The notes: generated by a model not told the origin, from the sequence alone. A stretch of DNA of 64,000 nt from Neobacillus sp. WH10 (GCF_030123405.1 NZ_CP126110.1:3348001-3412000), one strand, 5' to 3'; positions 8,464 to 17,385 are shown, counted from the stretch's first letter. Translations and numbers: made by a program.

Positions 8464-10419
8464 TTAATCATTTTCAGTTGTTTTTGTCACTTTTCCTTTA
8501 GGACCTAAATATTCATAATCGTTAGGATTAATTGGAGTATATCCTTCAGGTTTGTAGAAACGCAATAAATCTTTATAGACTATTTCATCAGACATCTGTA
8601 GCTCAGTATTTACTTTTTCTGAAGTATCCTTACATTCTTCAGCATTCTCCACTAATTCTCCAGTATCATTAGAATAGCATTTACCCTTTATTTGGATCAC
8701 ATCAGATGACACAAAATCACCATTTCTAAATAAAGCCCAATTCCGATGTTGTGGCGATAATAAATCAGAACCAAATTCCATGTAATCCTTTGTATCTATT
8801 CCTAATAAGTGCAGTACTGTAGGTCGAACGTCTGCTTGCCCGCCAATTTGATGCTGTACCCCACCTTTTACACCAGGTACGTGAATAAACAATGGCACAC
8901 GCTGCAATTTAGCATTAGTTGACGGAGTAATTTCATCTACCCCTAAAACCTTTGCCATTGCTTCGTTATGATTTTCAGATATACCGTAATGATCACCGTA
9001 CATAACAATAACTGTATTATCATACATACCGTTTGCTTTTAAATCATTAAAAAACTGTTCAAATGCCTGATCCATATAATGTGCAGATTGAAAATATTGG
9101 TCAACAACCGTATCACCATAATCACCTGCAGGGAAATCAGTATCTTCTGGATCCATTTCAAAAGGGAAATGGTTTGACAATGAAATAAACTTTGTATAGA
9201 ACGGCTGCTTTAGGCTCTCAAGTAACGGAATCGATTCTTGAAAGAACGGTTTGTCTTTCATGCCATAGTTTTTGGTATTTTCATCTGTCATGTTATAGTA
9301 TTCTGCATCAAAAAATTGATCGTAACCAAATGCTTTATAGATGACGTTCCTATTCCAAAACGTTTTATAGTTACCATGGAATACAGCTGAGCTGTAACCC
9401 TGGCCTTTTAGAATGGAAGGCATAGCATGATAGGTATTTTGTGCTTTATTAACAAAAACTGCACCTTGAGACATTGGATATAATGAATTTTCCATTAAAA
9501 ATTCTGCATCAGATGTTTTCCCTTGTCCTGTTTGATGATAAAAGTTATCAAAATAAAACGTGTTACCATCATGTGCCAATGAATTTAAGAATGGTGTAAC
9601 TTCCCGACCATCTGGCATTTTATAATCAATCATAAAAGTTTGGAATGATTCCATTGAAATATAAATTACGTTCATACCTTTTGCTTTACCAAAGTAATCT
9701 GGATTTGGCGACGCATAGTTTGCCTTACGATAGTTCTCTACGTCGGTAATATCGCTGCTATCCGCTAGTGCACGCTGACTAGATGATTTTACGTTTTGAA
9801 CGACATCATAAATAGTAAAGTTGTAAGTACCTAGATATTTTACTAAGTAATTTCTGTCAAAAGAACGTGTAAGTAATTGCGGACGATCTTTTTCTGCTAA
9901 TCCTAAGTTAAACAAAAAGGTAGTAATGGCAAACAAAAGAACAATCTTAAATGACTTTCTATTCGGTACCGTAACATTCTTGAAAACTGTTAACGCAAGA
10001 GCAATTAAAATAAATAAATCTGTAAAATAAAAAATATCAAATGGGGACATTAAAGAAAGTGCACTTTCACCTAATTGTCCAGCATTTGTCTTTGTCTGCA
10101 TTATAACAGGAACTGTTATAAAGTCATTAAAAAAGCGATAATAGGCAATATTTGCGTACAATAAGAATGATAATAAGAAATTTGTGATAATCATAACAAG
10201 TTTTACACGTTTCTTAAAGAGCAGTGCTATTCCAAAAAAGAAAAGTGCTGAACTCAATGGATTTATCAATAACAAAAATCTTTGCAGATTATTATCAATT
10301 CCAAGATTAAATTCAATTTGATATGCCGCATATGTTTTGATCCAGAATGTTACAACGGCAATTACAAAGAATGTAATATGACTATTGTTGAATTTTATAG
10401 GTAGTCTTATTTTATTCAT
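8464..10419 (-). CDS. ltaS: lipoteichoic acid synthase (LtaS-type)
   Basis: This 651-residue enzyme polymerises glycerol phosphate from phosphatidylglycerol onto a glycolipid anchor, making lipoteichoic acid on the outer face of the membrane. Five membrane helices fill roughly residues 15-170, followed by a RALA signal-peptidase-like site near 216-219 and an extracellular sulfatase-fold domain. Expected catalytic residues are present: Glu257 in ISMESF, nucleophile Thr302 in GQGKTSDAEF, and Asp476-His477 in YGDHYG. Length fits the family (about 640-650). Bacilli carry several paralogues (LtaS, YfnI, YqgS), so the exact paralogue is uncertain. The ATG has a GAGAGGAGAAG ribosome binding site. 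Confidence 0.95.
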   Translation of the reverse strand: MNKIRLPIKFNNSHITFFVIAVVTFWIKTYAAYQIEFNLGIDNNLQRFLLLINPLSSALFFFGIALLFKKRVKLVMIITNFLLSFLLYANIAYYRFFNDFITVPVIMQTKTNAGQLGESALSLMSPFDIFYFTDLFILIALALTVFKNVTVPNRKSFKIVLLFAITTFLFNLGLAEKDRPQLLTRSFDRNYLVKYLGTYNFTIYDVVQNVKSSSQRALADSSDITDVENYRKANYASPNPDYFGKAKGMNVIYISMESFQTFMIDYKMPDGREVTPFLNSLAHDGNTFYFDNFYHQTGQGKTSDAEFLMENSLYPMSQGAVFVNKAQNTYHAMPSILKGQGYSSAVFHGNYKTFWNRNVIYKAFGYDQFFDAEYYNMTDENTKNYGMKDKPFFQESIPLLESLKQPFYTKFISLSNHFPFEMDPEDTDFPAGDYGDTVVDQYFQSAHYMDQAFEQFFNDLKANGMYDNTVIVMYGDHYGISENHNEAMAKVLGVDEITPSTNAKLQRVPLFIHVPGVKGGVQHQIGGQADVRPTVLHLLGIDTKDYMEFGSDLLSPQHRNWALFRNGDFVSSDVIQIKGKCYSNDTGELVENAEECKDTSEKVNTELQMSDEIVYKDLLRFYKPEGYTPINPNDYEYLGPKGKVTKTTEND

Positions 10420-10912
10420 TTTCTAACTTCTCCTCTCACTTACCAACTAAGCTCCGGTAAACGAACCTCAATTACTATATCACATTTTCAAAAAAAATAA
10501 AAACATAAATCTTTCCATTATATGTTTATTTAAAACAATAATTTATGTCAATATTTTATTGATTCGACAAAATCCGAGGATCTTGTTGACAGTTGTAATT
10601 GTTTTTAAATAATCGAAACATTCCCTTTATTTGTATGTAAGTCATTTATGGGACATGACTGTTTTCATTCCTCATTTATATAAGACGGTTTAGCCAAAGA
10701 AAAGTTTCATTTTTTTATTTGCCATTTCTAAATATACTAAAAAATAAAATCCAATTAGTGGTAACATTTCTACCTATCATAAACTTGAAACATGTGCAGC
10801 GCAATATGAATATAGTCTTATCTTTTACAGAATGGATTTTGAATAATTTTATATTAATTGGAAAACATAGCCACGAAGGACAAAAGAAATAAATTGAAAA
10901 GAGGAATCGTTT
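10420..10912. other. AT-rich intergenic region between ltaS and a small gene
   Basis: This 493-bp divergent spacer is strongly AT-rich. The only good promoter I find is on the plus strand: TTGACA (10586-10591), a 16-bp spacer and AATAAT (10608-10613), about 300 bp before the next gene. No conserved RNA motif or further convincing small gene seen. Confidence 0.5.
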
Positions 10913-11101
10913 ATGCCCAGAACTAGACCGGAGTTTACTAAAAGTCCTTATTTTGTTGATGAGCCTGGAAATTGGCATTTAAAGCCAGGTGCTCCAAAGG
11001 AACAGGAAATTGAGTTAGCAAATTACTTGTCTAGCCTTGAAAATGTAGACGAGCCAGGAACCATTAATGGTGTACAGATTCAATTTCCTTACAACCGTTA
11101 A
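10913..11101 (+). CDS. small hypothetical protein (62 aa)
   Basis: An ATG 7 nt behind GAGGAA opens a 62-codon frame beginning MPRTRPEFTKSPYFVDEPG. The protein is soluble and rich in Pro, Glu and Asn, with two DEPG motifs, and ends INGVQIQFPYNR. I have the impression that similar short proteins occur in other Bacillus genomes, but no function is recognised. It lies 99 bp upstream of the SspH gene, which raises the possibility of a sporulation role (inference only). Confidence 0.65.
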   Translation: MPRTRPEFTKSPYFVDEPGNWHLKPGAPKEQEIELANYLSSLENVDEPGTINGVQIQFPYNR

Positions 11102-11200
11102 ATAACTATATATTATAGAAGAAAACGGTTACAACCTTTATTTTGTATGAAAAATAATTCAGCTCAAAAATAAAATAACCATTTTTTAGGAGTGAAAAAC

Positions 11201-11380
11201 ATGAATGTTAACCGTTTAAAACAGATTTTGTCTTCTTCAGCAGATATTGAAGTAAAATACAATGGGGCTTCTGTTTGGATTGATCAATTAAATGAAGATG
11301 GGAAAACTGCAAGGGTTCATTTACGAGGACCACTTGAAGAAAGAACAACAGTTGAAATTGCTGAACTGATAGAAGAATAA
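11201..11380 (+). CDS. sspH: H-type small acid-soluble spore protein
   Basis: A 59-residue protein beginning MNVNRLKQILSSSADIEV. It fits the SspH family: VKYNGASVWIDQLNEDGKTARVH corresponds to the family core (VxYNGxPVxIxxVNExxxxARI). H-type SASPs are made in the forespore under sigma-G and packaged in the spore core. The ATG at 11201 is 8 nt downstream of TTAGGAG; an in-frame GTG at 11192 lies too close to that site. Length matches the family (about 59). No clear sigma-G promoter seen. Confidence 0.85.
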   Translation: MNVNRLKQILSSSADIEVKYNGASVWIDQLNEDGKTARVHLRGPLEERTTVEIAELIEE

Positions 11381-11440
11381 TCATTTAATACCATCTTTTC
11401 GTTGAAAAAGTTATTTCCATTTTTATAATTACCAAAATTT

Positions 11441-11464
11441 AAGGCAGGATAGAAATCCTGCCTT
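11441..11464. terminator. bidirectional terminator
   Basis: A perfect 10-bp stem (AAGGCAGGAT / ATCCTGCCTT) with a 4-nt loop between sspH and the convergent small gene, whose stop codon overlaps the stem. Confidence 0.75.
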
Positions 11465-11624
11465 AAACCATATCTTCATTCTCTTTATCAATATCACTAG
11501 GTGCGGGCTGATTATTCCGTACCATACTTCCAAGTACTTCTCTCTTATAACCCCCCACATCTTTACCAGCACCTGGGGCAATGTTCGCCATTGGAAGCTG
11601 CTCCAATTCTTTACCTCTTGGCAT
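11463..11624 (-). CDS. small hypothetical protein (53 aa)
   Basis: An ATG at 11622-11624 follows an AAAAGGAGTG site and opens a 53-codon frame beginning MPRGKELEQLPMANIAPGAG and ending DKENEDMV. The protein is hydrophilic and lacks cysteine, a composition often seen in small spore proteins. Its stop codon overlaps the terminator stem shared with sspH. No family assignment. The strong ribosome binding site and dedicated terminator make a real gene likely. Confidence 0.6.
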   Translation of the reverse strand: MPRGKELEQLPMANIAPGAGKDVGGYKREVLGSMVRNNQPAPSDIDKENEDMV

Positions 11625-11703
11625 AATTTTTCACTCCTTTTTATTACGATGCCCAGTCTAATAAAAAGTTTACCCAGAGGACCTATTTACATAATTTTGG
11701 ATA

Positions 11704-13005
11704 TTATCCAACTTGTTTTGCTAATGATTTTGCACCTGTACCTTTTCTTTGATAAAAGTACCAGTTGACTCCAAAAGAGATCACATAGAATCCGATAAAG
11801 AAGTAGAAAGCTGTAACTGGTGTGCCAGTCGTATTAACAGACCACCCAAAAAGCTTTGGAATAAAGAATGAGCCATAGGCAGCGAATGCCGCTGAAAATC
11901 CGATAACTGGTGCTGCTTCTTTTGGGATGAAGATTGTTGGAATCATTTGGAATGTTGAACCAGAACCAATCCCAGATGCTAAGAATAATACCAAGAAAGC
12001 AATTAAGAATCCTGCAAACTGTTTATTATTTATGAAGTAAATAACACCTGCTGCCCCGATTCCCATGATGACTAATACATATGCTGTAACTCTTGCACCA
12101 CCAAGTTTGTCAGCCATCCAGCCCCCGACTGGTCTTGCAGCTGCTGCCACTAAAGCACCAAGAAAGGCAAGGGAGAGGTGTTCAGGGAATTGAGATTTTA
12201 ATAATAACGGGAATGCCGCTGAATATCCGATAAAAGATCCAAATGTTGCTACGTAAAGAACAGTCATGATCCAAGTGTGTTTCCGTTTTACAATCACAAA
12301 TTGGTCTGCTACTGATTGTTTTGCTCCTGGAACATTATCCATTTTAAAGAAGGCAAGCAAAGTCATTATCACAATTGGGATTACCCAGATAAATGCTGCG
12401 TTTTGTAACCAAACTTCCTGGCCATTTGCTAGTACTTGTTTGTCGCCAATAAGTGCAAAAGTACCTGAAGTAATAATTAATGGTGTGACGAATTGAACAA
12501 CTGACACACCCATGTTTCCTAAACCGCCATTAATTCCAAGTGCAGTTCCTTTTTCCTTTTTCGGAAAGAAAAAACTTATATTGGCTGAGGAGGATGAAAA
12601 GTTCCCGCCGCCAAGACCGCAAAGTGCTGCAAGTAAAAGCATAATCGAAAAAGGTGTCTCTGGATTTTGGACAGCAAAACCAATACCGATTGCAGGAATC
12701 GCAAGAACGGCTGTTGAAATAACTGTCCAGTTCTTTCCGCCTATAGATCCAACTGCAAATGTATAAACAAAGCGCAGTGTTGCACCAACTAGTCCTGGGA
12801 TTGCCGCAAGGGTAAATAATTGTTCTTCGGTAAAATGGAAGCCAATATCATTAAGTCTAACAGCAACTACAGACCATATCTGCCAAACGATAAATGCGAG
12901 CATCAAAGATGGAACGGAGATCCATAAGTTTCTTCTTGCATGTTTTTTTCCTTCAGTATTCCAGAACTTTTCGTCTTCTGGATTCCAATAATTAATTCGG
13001 GCCAT
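11704..13005 (-). CDS. narK: nitrate/nitrite transporter NarK
   Basis: A 433-residue MFS transporter of the nitrate/nitrite porter family, moving nitrate in and/or nitrite out during nitrate respiration. It starts MARINYWNPEDEKFWNTEGKK, a N-terminus shared by Bacillus NarK proteins, followed by 12 helices with the nitrate signature GLGGGNFSSSSANISFFFP and the symmetric GSGSTFQMIPTIFIP. The ATG at 13003-13005 is chosen because GGGGGAATTTATC precedes it; an ATG 15 nt upstream has no site. A perfect FNR box centred 41.5 bp upstream of the predicted transcription start indicates induction without oxygen. No nitrate reductase genes lie in this window. Confidence 0.93.
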   Translation of the reverse strand: MARINYWNPEDEKFWNTEGKKHARRNLWISVPSLMLAFIVWQIWSVVAVRLNDIGFHFTEEQLFTLAAIPGLVGATLRFVYTFAVGSIGGKNWTVISTAVLAIPAIGIGFAVQNPETPFSIMLLLAALCGLGGGNFSSSSANISFFFPKKEKGTALGINGGLGNMGVSVVQFVTPLIITSGTFALIGDKQVLANGQEVWLQNAAFIWVIPIVIMTLLAFFKMDNVPGAKQSVADQFVIVKRKHTWIMTVLYVATFGSFIGYSAAFPLLLKSQFPEHLSLAFLGALVAAAARPVGGWMADKLGGARVTAYVLVIMGIGAAGVIYFINNKQFAGFLIAFLVLFLASGIGSGSTFQMIPTIFIPKEAAPVIGFSAAFAAYGSFFIPKLFGWSVNTTGTPVTAFYFFIGFYVISFGVNWYFYQRKGTGAKSLAKQVG

Positions 13006-13068
13006 GATAAATTCCCCCATAATTGTTTCAAAATTTTATTTTGCTTAATTGATGTTGTTGATGATGTT

Positions 13069-13118
13069 ACTATAAACCATATGATAAGATGATTTTTGTG
13101 ACGTACGTCACAAAAATC
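13069..13118 (-). promoter_or_regulatory. FNR-dependent narK promoter
   Basis: A 28-bp perfect palindrome (13091-13118) contains TGTGACGTACGTCACA (13097-13112), an exact match to the B. subtilis Fnr consensus TGTGA-N6-TCACA. A -10 box TATAGT lies at 13069-13074, putting the predicted start near 13062 and the box centre at about -42: a class-II activator position. Confidence 0.88.
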
Positions 13119-13193
13119 GTGAACGAACTGTGAACTCAAATGGTTTGACAAAAAGTTGTAATATTTATCACTTCATGAAGAAAAATTCAAAAA

Positions 13194-13215
13194 AGACCCT
13201 CAATGATGAAGGTCT
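13194..13215 (-). terminator. terminator upstream of narK
   Basis: AGACC...GGTCT extended with wobbles to about 9 pairs, followed by TTTTTT on the minus strand. It probably insulates narK from the upstream transporter gene. An 18-codon frame (MPRVIRQPDG...) ends within it but has a poorly spaced ribosome binding site and is not called. Confidence 0.65.
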
Positions 13216-13392
13216 CTAAATGGAATTCCGTCAGGCTGTCGAATAACTCTCGGCATCCTCTTATTTTATTCATTCACTTCAATAATCCACTGCGTTAATT
13301 CGTTATATTATTATTGGTGTATAGGCTTTTAAACAGGCCCATTCGCAGGGACAATCAATAAATTTGGTATTTAGATTTTGACAGAATAAAAA

Positions 13393-13423
13393 ATTGCCGA
13401 GAAAAATACCCTTTCTCGACAAT
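13393..13423 (-). terminator. terminator of the MFS-PAS gene
   Basis: ATTGTCGAGAAA / TTTCTCGGCAAT (one mismatch, 7-nt loop) followed by TTTTTTATT on the minus strand, 15 bp after the stop codon. Confidence 0.85.
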
Positions 13424-13438
13424 CTGACTAAATGAAAT

Positions 13439-14944
13439 TTAGTTTTTCTTTGGATGTTCATTTTCTTCTTTAAACATTCCAACATAATTTTTTGTTTCTC
13501 CTGCGTCATTTTGGATTGACGTAATGGTTAACCATTCTTTATAAATCTCATTATTTTTCCTTTTATTCCAAATATACCCTTCCCAAATTCTTTTAGTTTT
13601 CAGACTCTCCCACATTATTTTATAAAATTCATTGTCATGTTCTCCAGATTGCAGGATGCTTGGGGTCTTTCCTATTACTTCTGCTTGACTGTATCCTGTA
13701 ATTTTTGTAAATGCCGGGTTGACGCTCTGAATGATCCCATCTACATCCGTTATACAAATACCGTCTACCGCATGGTTTACAATTTTTGCTGAAATATCAA
13801 GTTTATCTTGATAGTAAAGCCAAACAACGATGACTAGACTTGCAAGTGAAAATTCGGATAAGCACATAAAACCAATCGCATAATCTCCAGTCCAATTTAA
13901 GAGGATCGTAAGGATAATTGGCGGAAAAAAACCGCCAAAACCACCCATTGCTGCAACAATACCATTTACAATCCCCGCTTGTTTTGAAAAATATAATGGG
14001 ACCAACTTAAAGATTACCCCATTTCCAATCCCTGCAAAGAATGCAACTAATAGACACCCGAAAAAATAAATCGGCAGTGATGGTGTAAAGGACAATAGGA
14101 ACCCCGCAAAGGATAAACTAAAAAATACAGCCATTAAGATAATAAATGGATTAATTTTATCCCCTAGCCACCCCCCAACAGGTCTAAAAAAAGTAGTAAG
14201 GGCAATAAAACCTGCTGTTCGTAATCCTGCATCCATCTTGTCTAATTCAAAATGATTAACTAAAAATGAAGGTAAATAAATCGTAAACGCAACAAAAGAT
14301 CCAAATGTAATGAAATAAAATAAACAAAAAAACAAAAGTTTAGGATTTTTATTAACCTCTTTAATCTGCTCTAATAAGGAATTCTGGACCTTTCGTTCGT
14401 TTCTATCACCGAACAAGAAATTTAATATGGCAAATACCAGCATTATGAAAAAGAAAATTTTAACGGTATTTCTCCATCCATATTCATTTGCAATGACAGG
14501 TGCAAAAAAAGAAGTAATTGCTGTTCCAATAGTACCAGCTCCATAAATACCGTTGATAAATCCATGTTTCGTTTTTACATAATATTTTGGCAGGGATGTA
14601 ACTCCAATTGAAAAAACGGCCCCCCCGATACCAAGTAATAATCCCCCTAAGATTAACATAACCATAGAATTTGCATAGCTAATAATGGCAATAGGGAATA
14701 GCAAAATAATAAAGCTTATGGTAAATAAAATTCTTGCACCATAGCGGTTAGTCCAATAGCCAATCGGAACCATTAGAATAGATCCAAGAATAACAGGTAC
14801 AGCCGTTACCCAGATAATTTCCGTTGATGATAATGTAATCTCTGCCTTAATCAAAGGCATTAGAGATGAAATAAGCACCCAAACCATAAATCCTGCGACG
14901 AGACTTCCCGTTTGAATAAAAAGGTTTTTTGTTCCTTGATTCAT
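13439..14944 (-). CDS. NarK-like MFS transporter fused to a PAS domain
   Basis: A 501-residue fusion. Residues 1 to about 385 form a 12-helix nitrate/nitrite-porter MFS protein (MNQGTKNLFIQTG start; GIGGAVFSIGVTSLPKYY and GNGVIFKLVPLYFS match the nitrate signatures). Residues about 390-501 form one cytosolic PAS domain, seen as AVDGICITDVDGIIQSVNPA, GYSQAEVIGKTP and the C-terminal NYVGMFKEENE. Nothing follows the PAS: no kinase, cyclase or effector. It may let redox state or a ligand gate transport (inference). The second ATG of MKMNQG has the better-spaced GAGGGG site (7 nt). It lies upstream of narK on the same strand, with its own terminator. Confidence 0.9.
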   Translation of the reverse strand: MNQGTKNLFIQTGSLVAGFMVWVLISSLMPLIKAEITLSSTEIIWVTAVPVILGSILMVPIGYWTNRYGARILFTISFIILLFPIAIISYANSMVMLILGGLLLGIGGAVFSIGVTSLPKYYVKTKHGFINGIYGAGTIGTAITSFFAPVIANEYGWRNTVKIFFFIMLVFAILNFLFGDRNERKVQNSLLEQIKEVNKNPKLLFFCLFYFITFGSFVAFTIYLPSFLVNHFELDKMDAGLRTAGFIALTTFFRPVGGWLGDKINPFIILMAVFFSLSFAGFLLSFTPSLPIYFFGCLLVAFFAGIGNGVIFKLVPLYFSKQAGIVNGIVAAMGGFGGFFPPIILTILLNWTGDYAIGFMCLSEFSLASLVIVVWLYYQDKLDISAKIVNHAVDGICITDVDGIIQSVNPAFTKITGYSQAEVIGKTPSILQSGEHDNEFYKIMWESLKTKRIWEGYIWNKRKNNEIYKEWLTITSIQNDAGETKNYVGMFKEENEHPKKN

Positions 14945-15089
14945 TTTCATTCCCCTCGTAAACCCGCATTCCTTTTATTATTTCCAAAACAACCTTTATA
15001 AAGTTACACATTAATTCTATAATCATGGAAAATTTTTCTCCAAGTATTATAGAGCATTTTCTATTTTAAAGCAGTGAGGTAAGACACAA

Positions 15090-15200
15090 ATGAAAAGAAT
15101 CTATTTACATGAATTTAATCCAGTAGTATATTTTTCCTGTATATGTATTTTTATCATGATGCCATTTTATGTATATGGTAGATTTTTTTTGTCAAAATAA
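15090..15200 (+). CDS. candidate small membrane peptide upstream of the Ktr genes (36 aa)
   Basis: An ATG at 15090, 9-10 nt behind GAGGT, opens a 36-codon frame (MKRIYLHEFNPVVYFSCICI..., ending YGRFFLSK). One strongly hydrophobic helix flanked by basic residues is predicted. It ends 21 bp before the ATG of the K+ channel-like subunit in the same orientation, as expected for an operon partner; small single-helix subunits such as KdpF are known in other K+ systems. No homologue recognised, and an untranslated leader remains possible. Confidence 0.4.
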   Translation: MKRIYLHEFNPVVYFSCICIFIMMPFYVYGRFFLSK

Positions 15201-15221
15201 ATATTGAATAGGAAGGAAATT

Positions 15222-16559
15222 ATGCATTTAAAAAAGAACTTTCTTGATCCTCCTAAGATTCTTGTTTTAGGATTTGCAGCTATTATTTTATTAGGAGCCT
15301 TTTGCTTAACACTTCCAGTTGCAACAACTAATGGTAATGGTTTAAGTTTTTTAAACGCACTGTTTACCGCCACCTCGGCCACATGTGTAACAGGGCTTGT
15401 AGTTGTTGATACCGGGACAACATTTTCCTTATTTGGCCAATTAGTCATTTTGTTTATGATTCAAGTCGGCGGACTTGGATTTATGACATTTGCTACACTT
15501 TTTGCCTTTCTATTAGGAAAAAGAATTTCCCTAAAGGAAAGAATTCTGCTGCAAGAATCATTAAATAACCTCTCAATGGAGGGGATAGTTCGTCTAGCTC
15601 GACGAATTTTAATATTTACAGCGGTGATTGAATTTGTTGGAGCGCTAATCTTGTCCATTCGCTTTTCTTTTGACATGCCTTTAGGAAAAGCAATTTATTT
15701 TGGTATTTTCCATTCTATTTCTAATTTTAACAATGCTGGCTTTGATATTTTCGGCGATTTTCAGAGCCTAACAGGTTATGTGGATGACCCAACGGTTGTA
15801 TTAACCATCTGTACATTAATTACCATCGGTGGTATCGGGTTTATTGTTATGAATGAGCTTTTTGAGTACCGCAGCTCCAAACGCTTATCCTTGCATACCA
15901 AAATTGTTTTGATAACAAGTTCCTTTTTATTGATTGGCGGTACGATTGGAATCTTTTTATTAGAATATTCTAATGAAAATACATTAAAGCCGCTCTCATT
16001 TTCAGGAAAAATTCTTGGAGCACTATTTCAGTCCGTTGCTGCTAGAACAGATGGAGCTAATACATTAAATATTGCTGAAATGACCCAGTCTTCTTTATTG
16101 TTAATAATATTTTTAATGTTTATCGGTGCATCTCCAGGTTCTACTGGAGGTGGAATAAAAACAACTACATTTACTACATTATTAGGTGCAGTTTGGTCGC
16201 AAATCCGTGGTAAAGAAGATGTTATTTTTTTTCGGCAGCGAGTTGTTTATGAAACAATATATAAATCCTTAACTGTTACCTTATGTGCCTTGTTTCTTGT
16301 TTTGACCATTACATTGTTATTAACAATTACTGAGCCAGGAACAGATTTTATTAAGCTTCTATTTGAAGCAACATCTGCTTTTGGAACGGTAGGCTTATCA
16401 ATGGACGTATCTCGTGAATTATCACCCCTTGGAAAAGGTTTAATCACTTTTACGATGTTTGCAGGCAGGGTCGGACCATTAACTATTGCTTATGCAGTTG
16501 CAATGCGTAGAAAACCTGATCCATTCCGATATCCTAAGGGAAAAATCATGATTGGATAG
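15222..16559 (+). CDS. Ktr-type K+ uptake protein, membrane subunit (TrkH/KtrB/KtrD family)
   Basis: A 445-residue membrane protein of the SKT superfamily that conducts K+ (Na+-dependent in Ktr systems). Four pore-loop repeats are visible, including TATSATCVTGLVVVDTG, SISNFNNAGFDIFG, GASPGSTGGGIKTTT and FEATSAFGTVGLSMD, each with the selectivity-filter glycine. The ATG at 15222 follows AGGAAGGAAATT; the upstream in-frame TTG at 15204 precedes that site. The regulatory RCK subunit follows 29 bp downstream. Length matches KtrB/KtrD (about 445-450); the two cannot be separated by eye. No ydaO-type c-di-AMP riboswitch is visible upstream. Confidence 0.92.
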   Translation: MHLKKNFLDPPKILVLGFAAIILLGAFCLTLPVATTNGNGLSFLNALFTATSATCVTGLVVVDTGTTFSLFGQLVILFMIQVGGLGFMTFATLFAFLLGKRISLKERILLQESLNNLSMEGIVRLARRILIFTAVIEFVGALILSIRFSFDMPLGKAIYFGIFHSISNFNNAGFDIFGDFQSLTGYVDDPTVVLTICTLITIGGIGFIVMNELFEYRSSKRLSLHTKIVLITSSFLLIGGTIGIFLLEYSNENTLKPLSFSGKILGALFQSVAARTDGANTLNIAEMTQSSLLLIIFLMFIGASPGSTGGGIKTTTFTTLLGAVWSQIRGKEDVIFFRQRVVYETIYKSLTVTLCALFLVLTITLLLTITEPGTDFIKLLFEATSAFGTVGLSMDVSRELSPLGKGLITFTMFAGRVGPLTIAYAVAMRRKPDPFRYPKGKIMIG

Positions 16560-16588
16560 TTTCGACATCAAGGAGGATATGAGGAATT

Positions 16589-17242
16589 ATGGCTAATCAA
16601 TACGCAGTAATTGGTTTAGGAAGATTTGGGCTAAGTATTGCAAATAAGTTATTTGAATCTGGTCAGGAAGTGCTTGGAGTAGATGTGAACGAGGAAAGGG
16701 TTGAAGAGTCACATTCCTTCGTTACTCATTCCGTAATCGCGGATTCAACAGATGCAGAGGCACTTAAATCGATTGGAATACGTAATTTTGATACAGTCAT
16801 TGTAGCAATTGGTAATGATATTCAGGCAAGCATCCTGACTGTTTTACTTTTGAAGGAGCTTGGTGTCAAAAAGGTAATTGCCAAAGCAATAAACAAACTT
16901 CATGGCCAAGTATTAAAAAAGGTTGGTGCAGACTGGGTTGTTTTTCCTGAACGGGATATGGGCATCCGCGTCGCTCATCAGCTATTATCGCCAAATGTTT
17001 TAAATTTCATTGAGATCTCGAAGAATTATAGTATTGAAGAAGTAAAAATTCCAGATCGGATGAAGGATAGAACCCTAAGGGAGCTGGACTTAAGGGCTAA
17101 GTTTAATTTGAGCGTGATAGCCATTCGTCATGAAGATGAATTAAACATCTCGCCATCACCAGATGAGAAGATTTATTATGGCGATGTCCTTGTTGTTATT
17201 GGTGAAAATCGTGATCTAGAAAAATTTGCAAATCTACACTAA
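16589..17242 (+). CDS. Ktr K+ uptake regulatory subunit (RCK/TrkA family)
   Basis: A 217-residue cytosolic gating ring subunit. RCK_N spans about residues 4-125, with the Rossmann motif YAVIGLGRFGLSIA and acidic GVDVNEE for nucleotide binding. RCK_C spans about 135-215 (YSIEEVKIPDRMKDRTLRELDLRAKF), the region that binds c-di-AMP in B. subtilis KtrA/KtrC. It presumably assembles as an octamer under the membrane subunit encoded just upstream. A ribosome binding site AAGGAGGATATGAGGA precedes the ATG. A complex intergenic repeat follows the stop codon directly. Confidence 0.92.
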   Translation: MANQYAVIGLGRFGLSIANKLFESGQEVLGVDVNEERVEESHSFVTHSVIADSTDAEALKSIGIRNFDTVIVAIGNDIQASILTVLLLKELGVKKVIAKAINKLHGQVLKKVGADWVVFPERDMGIRVAHQLLSPNVLNFIEISKNYSIEEVKIPDRMKDRTLRELDLRAKFNLSVIAIRHEDELNISPSPDEKIYYGDVLVVIGENRDLEKFANLH

Positions 17243-17385
17243 AAGCGGAAGCGCCCGGTTAGCGCATGACAGGACTGGAGCTCTCCAACTGAGATAAAGG
17301 AAACACGAAGTGCGTTAGCGATTCGATGTTGACTTATAGTAGGACGGAGAGCGAAGTATATTAGTCGCTGGGCGCTGGAGCTGGA
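17243..17385 (+). repeat. dispersed palindromic intergenic repeat
   Basis: A GC-richer 143-bp block beginning AAGCGGAAGCGCCC and ending GGGCGCTGGAGCTGG, with GCGCCC/GGGCGC pairing the ends. It resembles the GCTCCAGCGCCC-type intergenic elements seen in many Bacillus genomes. A diverged fragment (GAAAAGCGCAAGTGACC) occurs near 20725. Confidence 0.6.

Noticed and set aside
10715..10978. 87-codon minus-strand frame in the ltaS upstream region
   Set aside because: No ribosome binding site; overlaps the better-supported 62-aa gene on the other strand; composition like random AT-rich sequence.
13230..13290. 18-codon frame MPRVIRQPDG... upstream of narK as a leader peptide
   Set aside because: AAGAGG touches the ATG, the frame ends inside a terminator, and no Trp/Arg-type control logic is visible.
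17243..17385. Riboswitch or small RNA downstream of the Ktr operon
   Set aside because: It matches the general look of dispersed GCTCCAGCGCCC-type Bacillus intergenic repeats and has no promoter of its own.
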